Shown here piece by piece: positions 8,521 through 17,936 of a stretch of 64,000 nt of DNA. Position 1 is the first letter of the stretch, and every line of letters begins with the position of its first letter. The translations under genes were made by a program, and so were the position numbers. This DNA comes from Piscinibacter sp. XHJ-5 (GTDB taxonomy: Bacteria > Pseudomonadota > Gammaproteobacteria > Burkholderiales > Burkholderiaceae_C), in contig NZ_CP123228.1 of assembly GCF_029855045.1 (NCBI RefSeq), positions 2,728,001 to 2,792,000 on the forward strand, read 5' to 3'. The notes under the pieces are model-generated. The model was not told the DNA's origin. It ran no database searches and saw nothing but the letters and a program-made list of their open reading frames with translations.

Positions 8521-10092
8521 TCAGAGCAGCCCTTCGGGCACGAATGGCGAGAACAGGAAGAGCTTCAGTCGCCGTGCGGGGCTCACCTCGGGCTCGTCGT
8601 CGTGCACCGTGGAGACTCCATCGACCGTTTCGATCCATGTGATTCGGTCGCCGGGCTGCTCCAGCTGCAGCCGGTAGGTGTCGCTGTCGCGCAGCTCGTC
8701 GAGCAGCCCTGACACCTGCGCGGCCAGCGCGGGGGAGTCGACCATCACGCCCAGTTCGGTGTTCTCCCGCGACGAGCGGAAGTCCATGTTCATCGAGCCG
8801 ATGAAGGTGGTGCGCGCGTCGATCACCGCGATCTTGGCGTGCGAGCGCCCGACCGCCGCGATCTGCACGCCGTGCCGCTTCGCCATGGCCGGCGGCCGCG
8901 CGCTCATCTCGTAGATGTCGACGCCCATTCTCAGCAGCGCCTTGCGGTAGCGCGCGTATGCGGCGCTCGCGAACGGCTCGTCGTTGGCGGCCAGCGAGTT
9001 GGTGATGAGTGTTGTGCGCACGTCGTGCGCGCGGGCCCGGCGCAAGGCGTCCATGCCGATCTTGCCGGGCACGACGTAGGGCGAGGCCAGTTTGAGCTCG
9101 GACGTCGCCGCGTCGCAGGCTCGGACCGCCGCGGCGATGACCGTATCCGGGTCGTCGCCGCGTTCGCTGCGACCAGTGACCTTCTGCGGGTCGTCGGCGA
9201 ACACCTGCACGGCGCCGTGCAGCAGCGGCACCGGTGGTTGCGCGAGATCGACGCTGAGCGGCGCGTTGCCGAGCATGTCGCGGGTGTCCGGCGGCAGTGG
9301 CGCGAAAGCCGCACCAGCCGACGCGGTCCGGCGCTCGAAAGCGCTGCGCAGCTGCGGCAAATCGATGGGTGCGGGCTCCAGCGCGTGAAGCGGGTACGCG
9401 TAGGGGCTGTTCCAGTACGTGTCGAAGATCGATGCGAGCCGGTCGACGGGGGCGCCGGCGAGCAGCAGGTCGAAGTCGATGAAGTTGCCGGTCTCGCTGC
9501 GGAAGAAGTATTCGTCGGCCACGTTGCGTCCGCCAGCGACGGCGAAGGCGCCGTCGGCGATGAACAGCTTGTTGTGCATCCGGTGGTTGATGCGCGCGAA
9601 GTCGAGCAGCGAGAAGCCCCAGCGGGTCAGCGTCAGCGAGCGGCCGGCGGGGAAGGGGTTGAATACCCGCACCTCGACGTTGTCGTGCGCCGAAAGCTCG
9701 TGCAGCAGGCGCGAACTGCCTGCGGTGTACAGGTCGTCGACGAGCAGGCGCACCCGCACGCCGCGGGCGGCGGCGTTGCGCACCTCGCGCATCCACGTGC
9801 GGCCGGTGGCGTCGTCCTGCACCAGGTAGTACTGCAGGTCCAGCGTTCTCTCGGCCCGGGCGGTGAGCGCAAGGCGCGCATCCATCGCCAGTGCGCTGGT
9901 CGGCAGGGCGCGGAACCCGGCGCTCTCGCCGGCCGGCAGGCTCTGCGTCGAGATGCGGCCCAGCGAGGTGCCGGCGCTGGCCGCGATCGCAGCGCTCGCC
10001 ACTTTGTCGACGGGCGACAGCGAGGCGCAATCCTGCAACGCGGCCAGGCACACGGCCACGAGAAGGAGCGACAGGGTGCGGCGAATGGTCAT
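8521..10092 (-). CDS. Phospholipase D family protein, cardiolipin-synthase-like
   Basis: 523 residues from ATG 10092. An N-terminal hydrophobic segment ends in LAALQDCAS, which resembles a lipobox but has Asp before the Cys, so processing is uncertain. Two HKD motifs are intact: HRMHNKLFIADGAFAVAGGRN-like (near residue 195) and SHAKIAVIDARTTFIGSMN (near residue 440). Supporting motifs include DLQYYLVQDD and RVRLLVDDLYTAGS. The two-HKD layout fits phospholipid transphosphatidylation or hydrolysis at the envelope. It could be a secreted or inner-membrane-anchored cardiolipin synthase relative; head-group specificity is not readable. Confidence 0.88.
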   Translation of the reverse strand: MTIRRTLSLLLVAVCLAALQDCASLSPVDKVASAAIAASAGTSLGRISTQSLPAGESAGFRALPTSALAMDARLALTARAERTLDLQYYLVQDDATGRTWMREVRNAAARGVRVRLLVDDLYTAGSSRLLHELSAHDNVEVRVFNPFPAGRSLTLTRWGFSLLDFARINHRMHNKLFIADGAFAVAGGRNVADEYFFRSETGNFIDFDLLLAGAPVDRLASIFDTYWNSPYAYPLHALEPAPIDLPQLRSAFERRTASAGAAFAPLPPDTRDMLGNAPLSVDLAQPPVPLLHGAVQVFADDPQKVTGRSERGDDPDTVIAAAVRACDAATSELKLASPYVVPGKIGMDALRRARAHDVRTTLITNSLAANDEPFASAAYARYRKALLRMGVDIYEMSARPPAMAKRHGVQIAAVGRSHAKIAVIDARTTFIGSMNMDFRSSRENTELGVMVDSPALAAQVSGLLDELRDSDTYRLQLEQPGDRITWIETVDGVSTVHDDEPEVSPARRLKLFLFSPFVPEGLL

Positions 10093-10278
10093 GCGCGTGG
10101 AATCCGGTGTCGCATGCTGGCAGCGACAGGGCCGTCGCGCGCGCGACTGATGGCGCAGATCGCGTTCTGACCTTCGGATGAGCCAAGAACCACACACCGC
10201 TTCCCGGCCGACGTGCCCGGCGGCTCGCGGTTGTCGCGGCACCCGCGGATGACGGTGTCGAATGCACGGACATTCATG

Positions 10279-10581
10279 TCATGGCGCTGAACTCGCTGAC
10301 ATCGGGGCGACTCCGCGATCGGCCTGCGGTGGTACCGCGAGCTCGGGAGCGGGCGCCGCCTGACGCCTCGGCAAGGGTATTTCGATTGCCACCGGAGACC
10401 AGCGCTTGACGACACCATCGTCTCTGGCTTGGCGGATCTCGCGATCCACCCGGTTGCGCGTCGCCACGGCGTTTCCGCGCAGCCACATGTCGTTCGTCCC
10501 TGCTTGCGCCTGCGCTTGCGCGGCGTCTGTGCTGCCCATGGCCAGCAGAAGGAGTGCCGACCACAGGGGAAGGATCCTCAT
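10279..10581 (-). CDS. Small exported protein, DUF4148-like
   Basis: 100 residues. A signal peptide (LPLWSALLLLAMGSTDAAQA) is followed by a single repeat-like segment RGNAVATRNRVDREIRQARD, which recalls the charged helix of DUF4148 proteins. A proline-rich tail ends the protein. It is shorter than the two DUF4148 genes at the left edge and lacks the AYGSF motif, so membership is tentative. It stands alone between the phospholipase and efflux genes. Confidence 0.6.
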   Translation of the reverse strand: MRILPLWSALLLLAMGSTDAAQAQAQAGTNDMWLRGNAVATRNRVDREIRQARDDGVVKRWSPVAIEIPLPRRQAAPAPELAVPPQADRGVAPMSASSAP

Positions 10582-10671
10582 GTCGATGTCCTCGAATCAA
10601 TGCGTTCACACTGAACGCTCGAATCGAGGATAGGCCGCGGCGCGCCTTTCGGACAGACGCCGCGCTGCAAC

Positions 10672-12147
10672 TCAAGGTTGCATCGGGCGTAACGGAGGCG
10701 ATCGTGGCGTCGCCTCATCGTCCCACCCGCCACCGAGTGCGAGGAACAGGTTGACCTGGTCGGCCGCGACGCGGCTTTCGGCTGCGGCCACGCTCTGCTC
10801 GATCTGGCTCAGCGTGCGCAGCGCATCCAGCACCGGGAGGTAGCCGATCCGGCCCGCTTCGAACAGGCGCTGCGTATCGCGCGCCGCGTTCTGCGCCTGC
10901 GTGCGGGCAGACTCCAGGATGATGCGCCGCTCCTGGTCACGGGCATGGACCTCCAGCGCGCTCTCCGTCTCCTTCAACGCGGTCAGCACGACACCGTCGA
11001 AGCGTGCCAGCAGCGCCTCGCGATCCGCCTGGGCGGCACGGATGCGCGCCTTGACTCTGGTTCTGTCCGGAAACTCCCAGCTGATGAGGGGACCGAGCGA
11101 GAACTTGAAGCTGTCGCTGCGCAAGGCGTGCTGATCCACACCGACGGACCCGATCGAAGCGCCGAGAGCGACCTTCGGATAGAGCTCGCCCGTCACCACG
11201 CCGATCCTGTCCGACGCGGACAGCACGTCGAACTCGGCACGCCGTATGTCGGGGCGACGCCGAAGCAGAGCGGCCCCGTCGCCGATCGGGATCGGCTTGG
11301 CCAGGCGCGGCTCCTGGTCGCAACGGCCCAGTTCCTCGGGAAGCTCCCGAGGCGTGCGGCCCGTGAGTGCGGCCAGGCGATACATCGCAACGCGCCGTTG
11401 CGCCTCGAGCGTGGGGATGGAGGCGCGCACCTGCTCTTCCTGGGCCGAGGAGCGATCGACGTCGACCGGGGTGCCTCGGCCATGGACGGCCAACCTGCGC
11501 GTGAGCTCCGTGCTGCGGGCCTGCAGGCTCACCTGGTTTTGCGCCACGACGATCTCCCTGCCCGCAGAGCACAGCTCCAGGTAGGCACGCGTCGTTTCGG
11601 CCACCACGCTCACGCGCGCGGCGTCCCGGGCCGCGGTGGCGGACCCGACATCGGCCTGCGCTGCGTCGATGCTGCGCTGGATCTGCCCGAACAGGTCGAC
11701 CTGGTAGGAGACGCCGAACCCCGCGCCATAGACGAACTTGCTGGGAAACGGCTTGCCCGGATGGAGCTCTTCCTGCGCCGAGCGCCGGGCGAAGGAGGGT
11801 TGGGCGCTGAGCGTGGTGGAAGGTTCCTGTGCGGCGCTGGCCAGGTCGAGCGCCGCTTGGGCCTTCAGCAGGTTCGCAGCGGCCGTCCGCAAGTCCGTGT
11901 TCGCCGCCAACGCCTGCTGCACCAGGCCATCGAGCGTCCGGCTGTCGTACAGGCGCCACCAAGCGTCGGGGACGGGCTCCTGGGCGACGTACCCATTGCT
12001 CGTGCCGATGAACGAGCCTTGCGCCGTGGGCTTGTTGAGCGCAGCAGCCTCGGGCAGCGGGGCGCGCGGTGGAATGAAGCCGGAGCAGCCGGCAAGCAAG
12101 GCGGCGAGCACGAGCGTGGCCAGCCGCTTCATGGCGGGCGTTCTCAT
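10672..12147 (-). CDS. Outer-membrane efflux lipoprotein (NodT/OprM type)
   Basis: 491 residues. The lipoprotein signal ATLVLAALLAGCSGF has a good lipobox (LAGC). The body shows the two-fold repeat of TolC-type channels, with long helices and motifs such as DAWWRLYDSRTLDGLVQQAL and GRTPRELPEEL near the middle. ATG at 12147 overlaps the stop of the adaptor gene as ATGA; the alternative ATG at 12132 gives a more standard lipoprotein leader. It forms the outer-membrane exit of the efflux system encoded by the three upstream genes. Confidence 0.92.
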   Translation of the reverse strand: MRTPAMKRLATLVLAALLAGCSGFIPPRAPLPEAAALNKPTAQGSFIGTSNGYVAQEPVPDAWWRLYDSRTLDGLVQQALAANTDLRTAAANLLKAQAALDLASAAQEPSTTLSAQPSFARRSAQEELHPGKPFPSKFVYGAGFGVSYQVDLFGQIQRSIDAAQADVGSATAARDAARVSVVAETTRAYLELCSAGREIVVAQNQVSLQARSTELTRRLAVHGRGTPVDVDRSSAQEEQVRASIPTLEAQRRVAMYRLAALTGRTPRELPEELGRCDQEPRLAKPIPIGDGAALLRRRPDIRRAEFDVLSASDRIGVVTGELYPKVALGASIGSVGVDQHALRSDSFKFSLGPLISWEFPDRTRVKARIRAAQADREALLARFDGVVLTALKETESALEVHARDQERRIILESARTQAQNAARDTQRLFEAGRIGYLPVLDALRTLSQIEQSVAAAESRVAADQVNLFLALGGGWDDEATPRSPPLRPMQP

Positions 12148-13034
12148 CGCTTGCTCAACTGCAGGCGATCGGCGCCCAGCACGTCCACGCTGGCCGTGCG
12201 TCCCATGATCAGCCTGCGGTCCTCGGGCAGCGTGTCCAGCCGCACGCGAACGGGGATGCGCTGCGCGAGGCGCACCCAGTTGAACGTGGGGTTCACGTTG
12301 GCCAGCAGGTTCGAGCTCGGGCCGCGCTCACGATCCTCGATGCCCGCGGCGATGCTGTCCACATGCCCGTAGAGGGGCTCGCTCTCGCCGATCAGGCGCA
12401 CCCGCACGGCGTTGCCGACCTGCACGCGCGCGATCTTCGTCTCCTCGAAATAGCCCATGACGTGGATCGAGTCCTTGTCGACCAGGGCCATGACCGCCCG
12501 CCCCGTCGTGGCATAGGCTCCCGGGCGCAGGTCCAGGTTCGTGACCCAGCCGTCCACCGGCGCCACGACGCGCGTGCGCGCGAGGTTCACCTTGGCGTTG
12601 TCGACGGCGGCGAGCGCCTGGGCCAGCGACGCATTGAGCTGGTCCAGCTTCTGCCCGCTTTGCTCGCCGGTCTCCGCCGGCACCAGGTCGCCCAGCGCAT
12701 GGTTTCGACGGTCCTCGCGCTGCGCCTGCGCGAGCTGCGACTTGAGGCCGCGAACCGACGCCTCGGCCTGGGCCAACGCAATGCGCGGGCGCACCGAGTC
12801 GACGGTGAACAGCAGGTCGCCCTTGTGCACGGCCTGGTTGTCGTGCACGGCAATGTGCTCGACGATGCCCGAGACGTCCGGAGCGATCTGCACCACGTCG
12901 GCTCGCACACGGCCGTCGCGTGTCCAGGGCGCCTCGCGATAGTGCTGCCACAGTCCGAAGCTCGCCCAGGCGCCGGCCGCGACGATGGCCACAGTGGCGC
13001 CCACCTTCAGAATGCGTTGGACCGGTATCTCCAT
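12144..13034 (-). CDS. HlyD-family periplasmic adaptor, AaeA/EmrA type
   Basis: 296 residues from ATG 13034. One N-terminal membrane segment (VGATVAIVAAGAWASFGLW) anchors it. A lipoyl-like half motif follows (VRADVVQIAPDVSGIVEHIAV), then a coiled-coil hairpin (about 85-150), the second lipoyl half (RTRVVAPVDGWVTNLDLRPG) and a beta-barrel domain. Together with FUSC and DUF1656 proteins this is the adaptor of AaeAB-like exporters, which expel hydroxylated aromatic acids. It is translationally coupled to the outer-membrane gene. Confidence 0.92.
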   Translation of the reverse strand: MEIPVQRILKVGATVAIVAAGAWASFGLWQHYREAPWTRDGRVRADVVQIAPDVSGIVEHIAVHDNQAVHKGDLLFTVDSVRPRIALAQAEASVRGLKSQLAQAQREDRRNHALGDLVPAETGEQSGQKLDQLNASLAQALAAVDNAKVNLARTRVVAPVDGWVTNLDLRPGAYATTGRAVMALVDKDSIHVMGYFEETKIARVQVGNAVRVRLIGESEPLYGHVDSIAAGIEDRERGPSSNLLANVNPTFNWVRLAQRIPVRVRLDTLPEDRRLIMGRTASVDVLGADRLQLSKR

Positions 13035-13041
13035 CGTTGCT

Positions 13042-13272
13042 TCATCCCAGCAGGTAGACCAGATGCTCCTGGAAATGCGTGGCCGCGAGGGCCAACGCCA
13101 ACCAGAGCACCGCGAACAGGGCGAGATCGACCAGCGGCGGATGCCAGACCCACCGGTACGCACCGAGGGCGACCAGCACGCGGCGCAGGATCGTCAACGC
13201 CGCGACGGCGACGAGCGCGGTGATCAGCGCCACATCGAAGAACAGGCCGAACAGATTGATGTCGGCGATCAC
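13042..13272 (-). CDS. DUF1656 small membrane protein (AaeX-like)
   Basis: 76 residues from GTG 13272; the GTG overlaps the TGA of the FUSC gene (GTGA). Two membrane segments are visible (GLFFDVALITALVAVAALTI and LVDLALFAVLWLALALA). Between them lies the basic LRRVLVALGAYRWVWHP that is typical of DUF1656. These proteins accompany FUSC/HlyD exporters but have no proven function. Its spacing of 7 bases to the adaptor start supports an operon. Confidence 0.9.
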   Translation of the reverse strand: MIADINLFGLFFDVALITALVAVAALTILRRVLVALGAYRWVWHPPLVDLALFAVLWLALALAATHFQEHLVYLLG

Positions 13273-15320
13273 GCAGGAGCCCCGTTCGCGGTTGAGGTGA
13301 CGCGGCTCGGCGGAAAAAGTCCCAGCCGCAGGCCTGTCGCTGCCGTGAGCCCCTGCACGCGCAGAGCATCCGGATCGGACTCGACCAGCCTCGCGATGGC
13401 GCGGTCGATGGAGTCCAGGATGGTCGCCGCCGGGGCGATGTCCGGGCGTTCCAGACGTTGCCGGAAGTGAACCCCGATCTGCGTCAACGCGCTCTCGATG
13501 GCGGTGCGCACTTCCGGCTTCGCTGCCAGGCCCGCGTGACGCAGATCGAGCATGTTCACGCCGATCCTCAGATCGTCCAGCGCGCGCCCGGCCTGGGCTC
13601 GCAGCACGCCGCTCGTTGCGGCCATGCGCGGCAGCAGCAAGCCGATGCGGTCGAGCATGCGGCTGCCCCACGCCGCGCGGGAGAGCCCGTTCGTGTCGTC
13701 CGCCATGGCCGCGAGGTCGCGCCATGCTGCATGCAGCAGCCTGCGCACCCGGGTCTCCGCGCCGATGACGCGGACCAGCGAGGTGACGACCAGCGCGATG
13801 GTGGTGCCCATCAGCGATCCGACGGCCAGGTGGGTGAAGCTCCAGAAGTCGACGGTCTGCACCGGCTGAAAGGAGACGAGGGTGAGCCAGACGATCAAGA
13901 ACCCGAATGCATGCGCCCCGAGCTTCGGCGTTGCCATGTAGAGCGAGATGAAGAACAGCAGCGGAGCAACCGCCAGGGCCAGCGCGGCGTGATCGTGGAG
14001 TGCCGGGAAGACCGCGAACACATAGAGCGCAGCGGCGGGGATGGCGAACACCGCGGAGACGACCAGCAGCAACTTGTGAACGGGACGCGGATCGTCTAGG
14101 AAAGCGAACAGCGAGCTGGACGCAGCGGCGATGCCGATCGCCGCGGATCCCTGATCCCAGCCGAGCATCCAGCACAGCCCGCCGGCGACGATCACCGCCA
14201 GCGCGGCGGCAAGGCCCGACGAGGCCGCCAGCGCGTAGTCGACGTGACGGGGGCGCTCGGTGGCTTGGGCGAGGAGCGTGCGGGTGCGATCGTCCGCAAC
14301 GCTGGCATCCTCTTCGAGATGATGCAGCAGGGTCAGGCAGTCGCTCCAAGCCTCCAGCAGCTGGGCAAGGCGTTCCATGGCGCCGAGCGCGAGCAGCTGA
14401 CCGTTCGCAAGATCGCGCTGCCCCGTGTCGACGAGGGTAGTGCTCCACGCGCTCAGGCCGGCGGCGTCTGCGCGCGTGAACGGGCGGTCCAGCATCAGCC
14501 GCACAGTCTCGAGGTGCGCATCGACCCTTGCGCCCAAGCGGGCGTCGGCCGCACGAATGGCCGGCAGCCGGTCTTCCACGCCGGCCAGGAGCGGCAGGAG
14601 TGCGAGCAGGCGCTCCTCGAGAGCGGTCACGATGGCGATGTCCCGCGCCGTGATGCCCGGCTCGAAACGCAGATGGACGACCAGGTTGTTCATCTCGGCC
14701 AGGTCGGCGCCGAGACGCTCGCGGGCCCGCCGCTCGGCGTCGTCGGTCGGTTCCGGCCCCAGCCCCTTCCGGATCCAGCGCCGCGCCTCGCCGACGGTGG
14801 CGCGCACCTTGTCGACGAGCACCGGCTTGACGCTGCGGGGAGCGAAGACGGTGTGCACGGCCATCGACACGGCCGCGCCCAGCATGATCTCCTCGCTGCG
14901 CCACAGGATCACGTCGAAGAGGGACGACGGATTGTTGGCCACCGGGATGCCGATCAAGGGCAACGTGTACCCCGCCAGCATGAGCACGTAGTTGCGCGGA
15001 CGAGGGTCCAGCAGCGCCACGTAGAGGCAGAGCCCGACCCAGGTCGCAACGCCGAGGACGAGCAACTCCGGGGCCGCATTGCACGCAGGGATGACGAAGA
15101 GGGTCCCGGCCACGCCCAGCAGCGTTCCAAGGGCTCGATGCACGGAGCGGCCAACGACCGCTCCGGCCGCGCCTCCCAGCTGCTGGCTCGTCAGGAAGAC
15201 CGTGAGCACCGCCCATCCGGGATTGGGCAGGTTGAACCAGAGCGCCAGCAGCAGGGCGGCGATGGCGGCCGCCGAGGTCTTGATCGCGAAGGCAATGCCG
15301 CGGGGATTGAACGCGTTCAT
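13269..15320 (-). CDS. FUSC-family efflux inner-membrane protein
   Basis: 683 residues from ATG 15320 (MNAFNPRGIAFAIKTSAA). Two sets of membrane helices (about 12-180 and 375-520) flank and precede large cytosolic segments, as in AaeB and FUSC proteins; FUSC marks include LPNPGWAVLTVFLTSQQLGG and the repeat region RPVHKLLLV. It would drive export of aromatic acids or related organic anions with the adaptor and outer-membrane factor downstream. The operon order is FUSC, DUF1656, HlyD, outer-membrane factor. A NarL-type regulator lies 37 bases upstream on the same strand. Confidence 0.92.
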   Translation of the reverse strand: MNAFNPRGIAFAIKTSAAAIAALLLALWFNLPNPGWAVLTVFLTSQQLGGAAGAVVGRSVHRALGTLLGVAGTLFVIPACNAAPELLVLGVATWVGLCLYVALLDPRPRNYVLMLAGYTLPLIGIPVANNPSSLFDVILWRSEEIMLGAAVSMAVHTVFAPRSVKPVLVDKVRATVGEARRWIRKGLGPEPTDDAERRARERLGADLAEMNNLVVHLRFEPGITARDIAIVTALEERLLALLPLLAGVEDRLPAIRAADARLGARVDAHLETVRLMLDRPFTRADAAGLSAWSTTLVDTGQRDLANGQLLALGAMERLAQLLEAWSDCLTLLHHLEEDASVADDRTRTLLAQATERPRHVDYALAASSGLAAALAVIVAGGLCWMLGWDQGSAAIGIAAASSSLFAFLDDPRPVHKLLLVVSAVFAIPAAALYVFAVFPALHDHAALALAVAPLLFFISLYMATPKLGAHAFGFLIVWLTLVSFQPVQTVDFWSFTHLAVGSLMGTTIALVVTSLVRVIGAETRVRRLLHAAWRDLAAMADDTNGLSRAAWGSRMLDRIGLLLPRMAATSGVLRAQAGRALDDLRIGVNMLDLRHAGLAAKPEVRTAIESALTQIGVHFRQRLERPDIAPAATILDSIDRAIARLVESDPDALRVQGLTAATGLRLGLFPPSRVTSTANGAPA

Positions 15321-15357
15321 GAGAGGGCGCGGGCGTCGATGTCGGCCTTCGTCCGCA

Positions 15358-16050
15358 TCAGGCAGGCTGTGCCATCGGTTCAAGCCGGTGCACGCGCACC
15401 GAGGACGACCCCGGCGGGATCGGCATGCGCTCCTCCACCAACCCTCGCGTGACCGCGACGGCGGCGGCCTGCGTGCGCGACGTGGCATTCAACTTGGCCA
15501 GGATGGCGTTCACGTGCGACTTCACGGTGCCGACCCCGATATGGAGCTGCCGCGCGATCGACTTGTTGCATTCGCCGGCCACCAGGAGTTCCAGCACCTC
15601 GATCTCGCGCGCTGTCAGCGCCTCACGGGTCAGGCTGTCCGCCATTCGCTGCGCAGCCGAGCGACTCAGGTAGCGCCCGCCATGAGCCAGTGCTGTCGCG
15701 CACTCGATGAGCTCGCTCAGGGGCCCTCCGAGGAGAAGATAGCCGTCGACGCCCGCTTGAATGGCCCGCCGGATGTCGGCCTCGCGTTCCCTGGAGGTCA
15801 GGGCCAGGATCCTGGCCGTGGCGAGAGATCGGCGTGCGGCTCTCGCGGCAGCGTCGGTCAGCCGGATGGCCTGGTGATAGTCGGCGATGACGACGTCGAT
15901 CGGATGTCCGTCAGGACCCGCGGCGTCCGTGCCGTCTGCGAAGACTTCGAAGTCTGCATGTTCGCGCAGGGATGCGACGATGCCGGCGCGCACGAGCGGA
16001 TCAGGATGCATCACCAGGATGTTGGGTGAGCAGGGCAGGGCGGGATTCAT
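15358..16050 (-). CDS. NarL/FixJ-type regulator with atypical receiver
   Basis: 230 residues. The C-terminal LuxR helix-turn-helix is normal (LTAREIEVLELLVAGECNKS, then VGTVKSHVNAILAKLNATSR). The N-terminal receiver keeps the presumed phospho-Asp (VVIADYHQA) and a Thr (LALTS). It has HPD in place of the acidic pair (ILVMHPDPLVRAG), and Leu instead of the conserved Lys (GYLLLGGPLSE). Such receivers often work without phosphorylation. A close paralogue lies at 32923-33597. Because it sits just upstream of the FUSC operon on the same strand, control of that operon is a reasonable guess. Confidence 0.87.
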   Translation of the reverse strand: MNPALPCSPNILVMHPDPLVRAGIVASLREHADFEVFADGTDAAGPDGHPIDVVIADYHQAIRLTDAAARAARRSLATARILALTSREREADIRRAIQAGVDGYLLLGGPLSELIECATALAHGGRYLSRSAAQRMADSLTREALTAREIEVLELLVAGECNKSIARQLHIGVGTVKSHVNAILAKLNATSRTQAAAVAVTRGLVEERMPIPPGSSSVRVHRLEPMAQPA

Positions 16051-16593
16051 CGTGTGGTTCCGTCACGCAGAGGCTGAACGTGGAGTCGACTCTCTCTGAC
16101 CGAGAGGTCACCTGCTGCTGGTAGACACGCGATGGGCTCATTTATTCCGCCGCTGCGGCCGGAAGGGTCGGGCAGGCCGGCGTGGTCGACGGCGAAGCGC
16201 TCACAGGTATCCCTGCGGAAAGAGCGGCAGCGATGCCCCCGTGTCGCTCGCAACGCGCACCGCATCGCCCTCGCCGGCCGGCGCGAACTCGCGGCTTCCG
16301 TCGCGCATGTGCAGCAGCGATGCCGACAAGCATGGAAGCTCGTCCGGCCCGCACCCGGCCGGGGCGTCGAGTTCGCGAGCGGCAGGCTGGGACATTGCGG
16401 TGAGGGCCATGGTGCAAGCAGGACGAGTGCAGTTGCCCAGTGTTCAGCGTTGCGGGAGCCGCAGACAACGACCTTTGGATGCATGGCGGTCTCTGCCTCG
16501 CGAGGGAAAAACTCGTCGCGATGGCTGCAGCCTGCGGCAGGTCACTCAGAGAGCACAGAGCCACAGAGGCCATCCCACCGAGCTCGACCCACC
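16051..16593. other. Largely gene-poor stretch between MgtC and regulator genes
   Basis: Apart from a doubtful 69-residue frame at 16201-16410 I see no gene. On the minus strand a signal-peptide-like string (TALVLLA) in one frame runs into MALTAMSQPAA in another near 16414. A small exported protein broken by a frameshift is therefore possible. No strong terminator hairpin is visible after the MgtC stop. Confidence 0.4.
16201..16410 (-). CDS. Possible small exported protein, doubtful
   Basis: 69 residues beginning MALTAMSQPAARELDAPAG and ending GASLPLFPQGYL. The first residues resemble the end of a signal peptide; an in-frame complete signal is lacking, while the upstream frame one step away encodes WATALVLLA. 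Either a short leader is used or the gene is frameshifted. No family recognised. Confidence 0.28.
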   Translation of the reverse strand: MALTAMSQPAARELDAPAGCGPDELPCLSASLLHMRDGSREFAPAGEGDAVRVASDTGASLPLFPQGYL

Positions 16594-17310
16594 TCAGGTG
16601 CGGCTCGAGTGCGTGAGGGTGAAGGACTCGACCTCGGCCATCGCGGACAGCTCGCTGACGAGCCGGTTCATCGCGTCGGTGTCCGTCACCGAGTTGCCGA
16701 AGATCAGGCACTGGAGCTCGAAGCGTCCCTGGTCGTTGGTGATCGTGAGGCTGTCCAACGGAATGCTCATGCCCCGCTTGGTCATGTAGCGATGGATCGC
16801 CTCGGGAAGGGGCGTGTACCCGGGCCGGAAGCGGACCGTCCCGGCCATGACCGCATGCGCGGGAAGTTGACGTTCGATCCGCGGCATGACCGTCATGCTG
16901 ATGACGAACAGCGCCGTGAGCCCGATGGCCGGCAGGTAGAAGCCCACGCCGACCAGGATCCCGATGGCCGCGGAGCCCCAGATGGAGGCCGCCGTCGTGA
17001 GTCCGCGGACGCTCATGCCGGTCTTCACGATGATGCCGGCGCCCAGGAAACCGATGCCGGTGAGGATGCTGCCGATGACGCGCGTCGGATCGCCGCTCCC
17101 CGTCTCGTGCGCGGTGCTCCAGTACCAGAGCGACGGATAGCCCGCCACCAACGTGACGGCGCAGGACGTGGCGCAGACGAGGCAATACACCTGGCTGCCC
17201 GACGCACGGCCGCTGAAGTAGCGCTCGTAGCCGACGAACCAGCCGAGGAGCAACGCGCCGGCCATGTGCACCACGATCCACAGCCCTGCGGTATGCCAGG
17301 CGGCGCTCAC
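16594..17310 (-). CDS. MgtC/SapB family membrane protein
   Basis: 238 residues from GTG 17310, which overlaps the stop of the upstream lipoprotein gene (GTGA). The N-terminal MgtC domain shows LGWFVGYERYFSGRASGSQV, then DPTRVIGSILTGIGFLGAGI and KTGMSVRGLTTAASIWGSAA, all hallmark segments; about five membrane helices are present. A soluble C-terminal domain of some 80 residues (FELQCLIFGNSVTDTDAMNR) looks like the ACT-like tail of longer MgtC proteins. MgtC proteins aid growth in low magnesium and intracellular survival. Its coupling to an MCE transporter operon is unusual. Confidence 0.9.
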   Translation of the reverse strand: MSAAWHTAGLWIVVHMAGALLLGWFVGYERYFSGRASGSQVYCLVCATSCAVTLVAGYPSLWYWSTAHETGSGDPTRVIGSILTGIGFLGAGIIVKTGMSVRGLTTAASIWGSAAIGILVGVGFYLPAIGLTALFVISMTVMPRIERQLPAHAVMAGTVRFRPGYTPLPEAIHRYMTKRGMSIPLDSLTITNDQGRFELQCLIFGNSVTDTDAMNRLVSELSAMAEVESFTLTHSSRT

Positions 17311-17936
17311 GGGCTCGCATCCGGACCGCGCGACCGGGCGGCCGTCTGGCCGGCCCACGCGACGACTTCGTCGAGCAGCGGGCCCAGGGCGACGTCGAAC
17401 GCCTGCACGGCACCGGCCGCGTCGGACGTGAGCGCGGGCGCGCTGGCGGTGAAGCGGCGTTGTCCCGCGACGAAGCGCCGGGCCGGATCGCTCAGGACGG
17501 CCGTGAGCGAGACCTTCGCAAGTCCTGGGCGGGCGGCCGCGTCGTGATAGATCTCGTCGAGATGCGTGTCGAGCACCAGCATCCCGTGCACGCCGCCGGT
17601 GGCGTCAGCCACCGTGCCGAAGGCGCCGCTTCGGCGCAAGCGCTCGGTGAGCAGCGCGCCGAGCCGGCGGCTGGGCGGCTCGGTCCAGCTGTTCAGCTGG
17701 TAGTAGGCACGCGTGCCGACCGTCGGGCTGTAGACGATGGCCTGCGCATCGTAGAAGCCGGCGGCCGTGGTCGGGGTCACCAGCAGCGTCGAAGCCTGCG
17801 CGGCGGCCGCGACGGGCGCGGGCGCAGGCGCAGGATCGAGCACGTGGTAGTGCTGCGGCGCTCGCACGCCGGTACTGCAGGCCGTCGCGGCGGCGGCCAG
17901 CACCAAGGCCGGCAGGACGCGGTGAAAGAGCTTCAT
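17307..17936 (-). CDS. ABC-type transport auxiliary lipoprotein (PqiC-like)
   Basis: 209 residues with a lipoprotein signal (LPALVLAAAATACSTG). HYHVLDPAPAPAP near residue 30 and the later APQ-YYQLNSWTEPPSRRLGAL-type segment are typical of the auxiliary lipoproteins that accompany MCE transporters. It would sit at the outer membrane inner leaflet and partner the MCE subunit upstream. The ATG overlaps the stop of the MCE gene (ATGA), and its own stop overlaps the MgtC start. Confidence 0.87.
   Translation of the reverse strand: MKLFHRVLPALVLAAAATACSTGVRAPQHYHVLDPAPAPAPVAAAAQASTLLVTPTTAAGFYDAQAIVYSPTVGTRAYYQLNSWTEPPSRRLGALLTERLRRSGAFGTVADATGGVHGMLVLDTHLDEIYHDAAARPGLAKVSLTAVLSDPARRFVAGQRRFTASAPALTSDAAGAVQAFDVALGPLLDEVVAWAGQTAARSRGPDASP

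Noticed and set aside
7133..10273. A continuous 1046-codon minus-strand frame covering two genes
   Set aside because: Only the part from 8392 downwards reads as protein (hydrolase-OsmC). The upstream part is an out-of-frame shadow of the phospholipase D family gene, with Arg-rich low-complexity translation.
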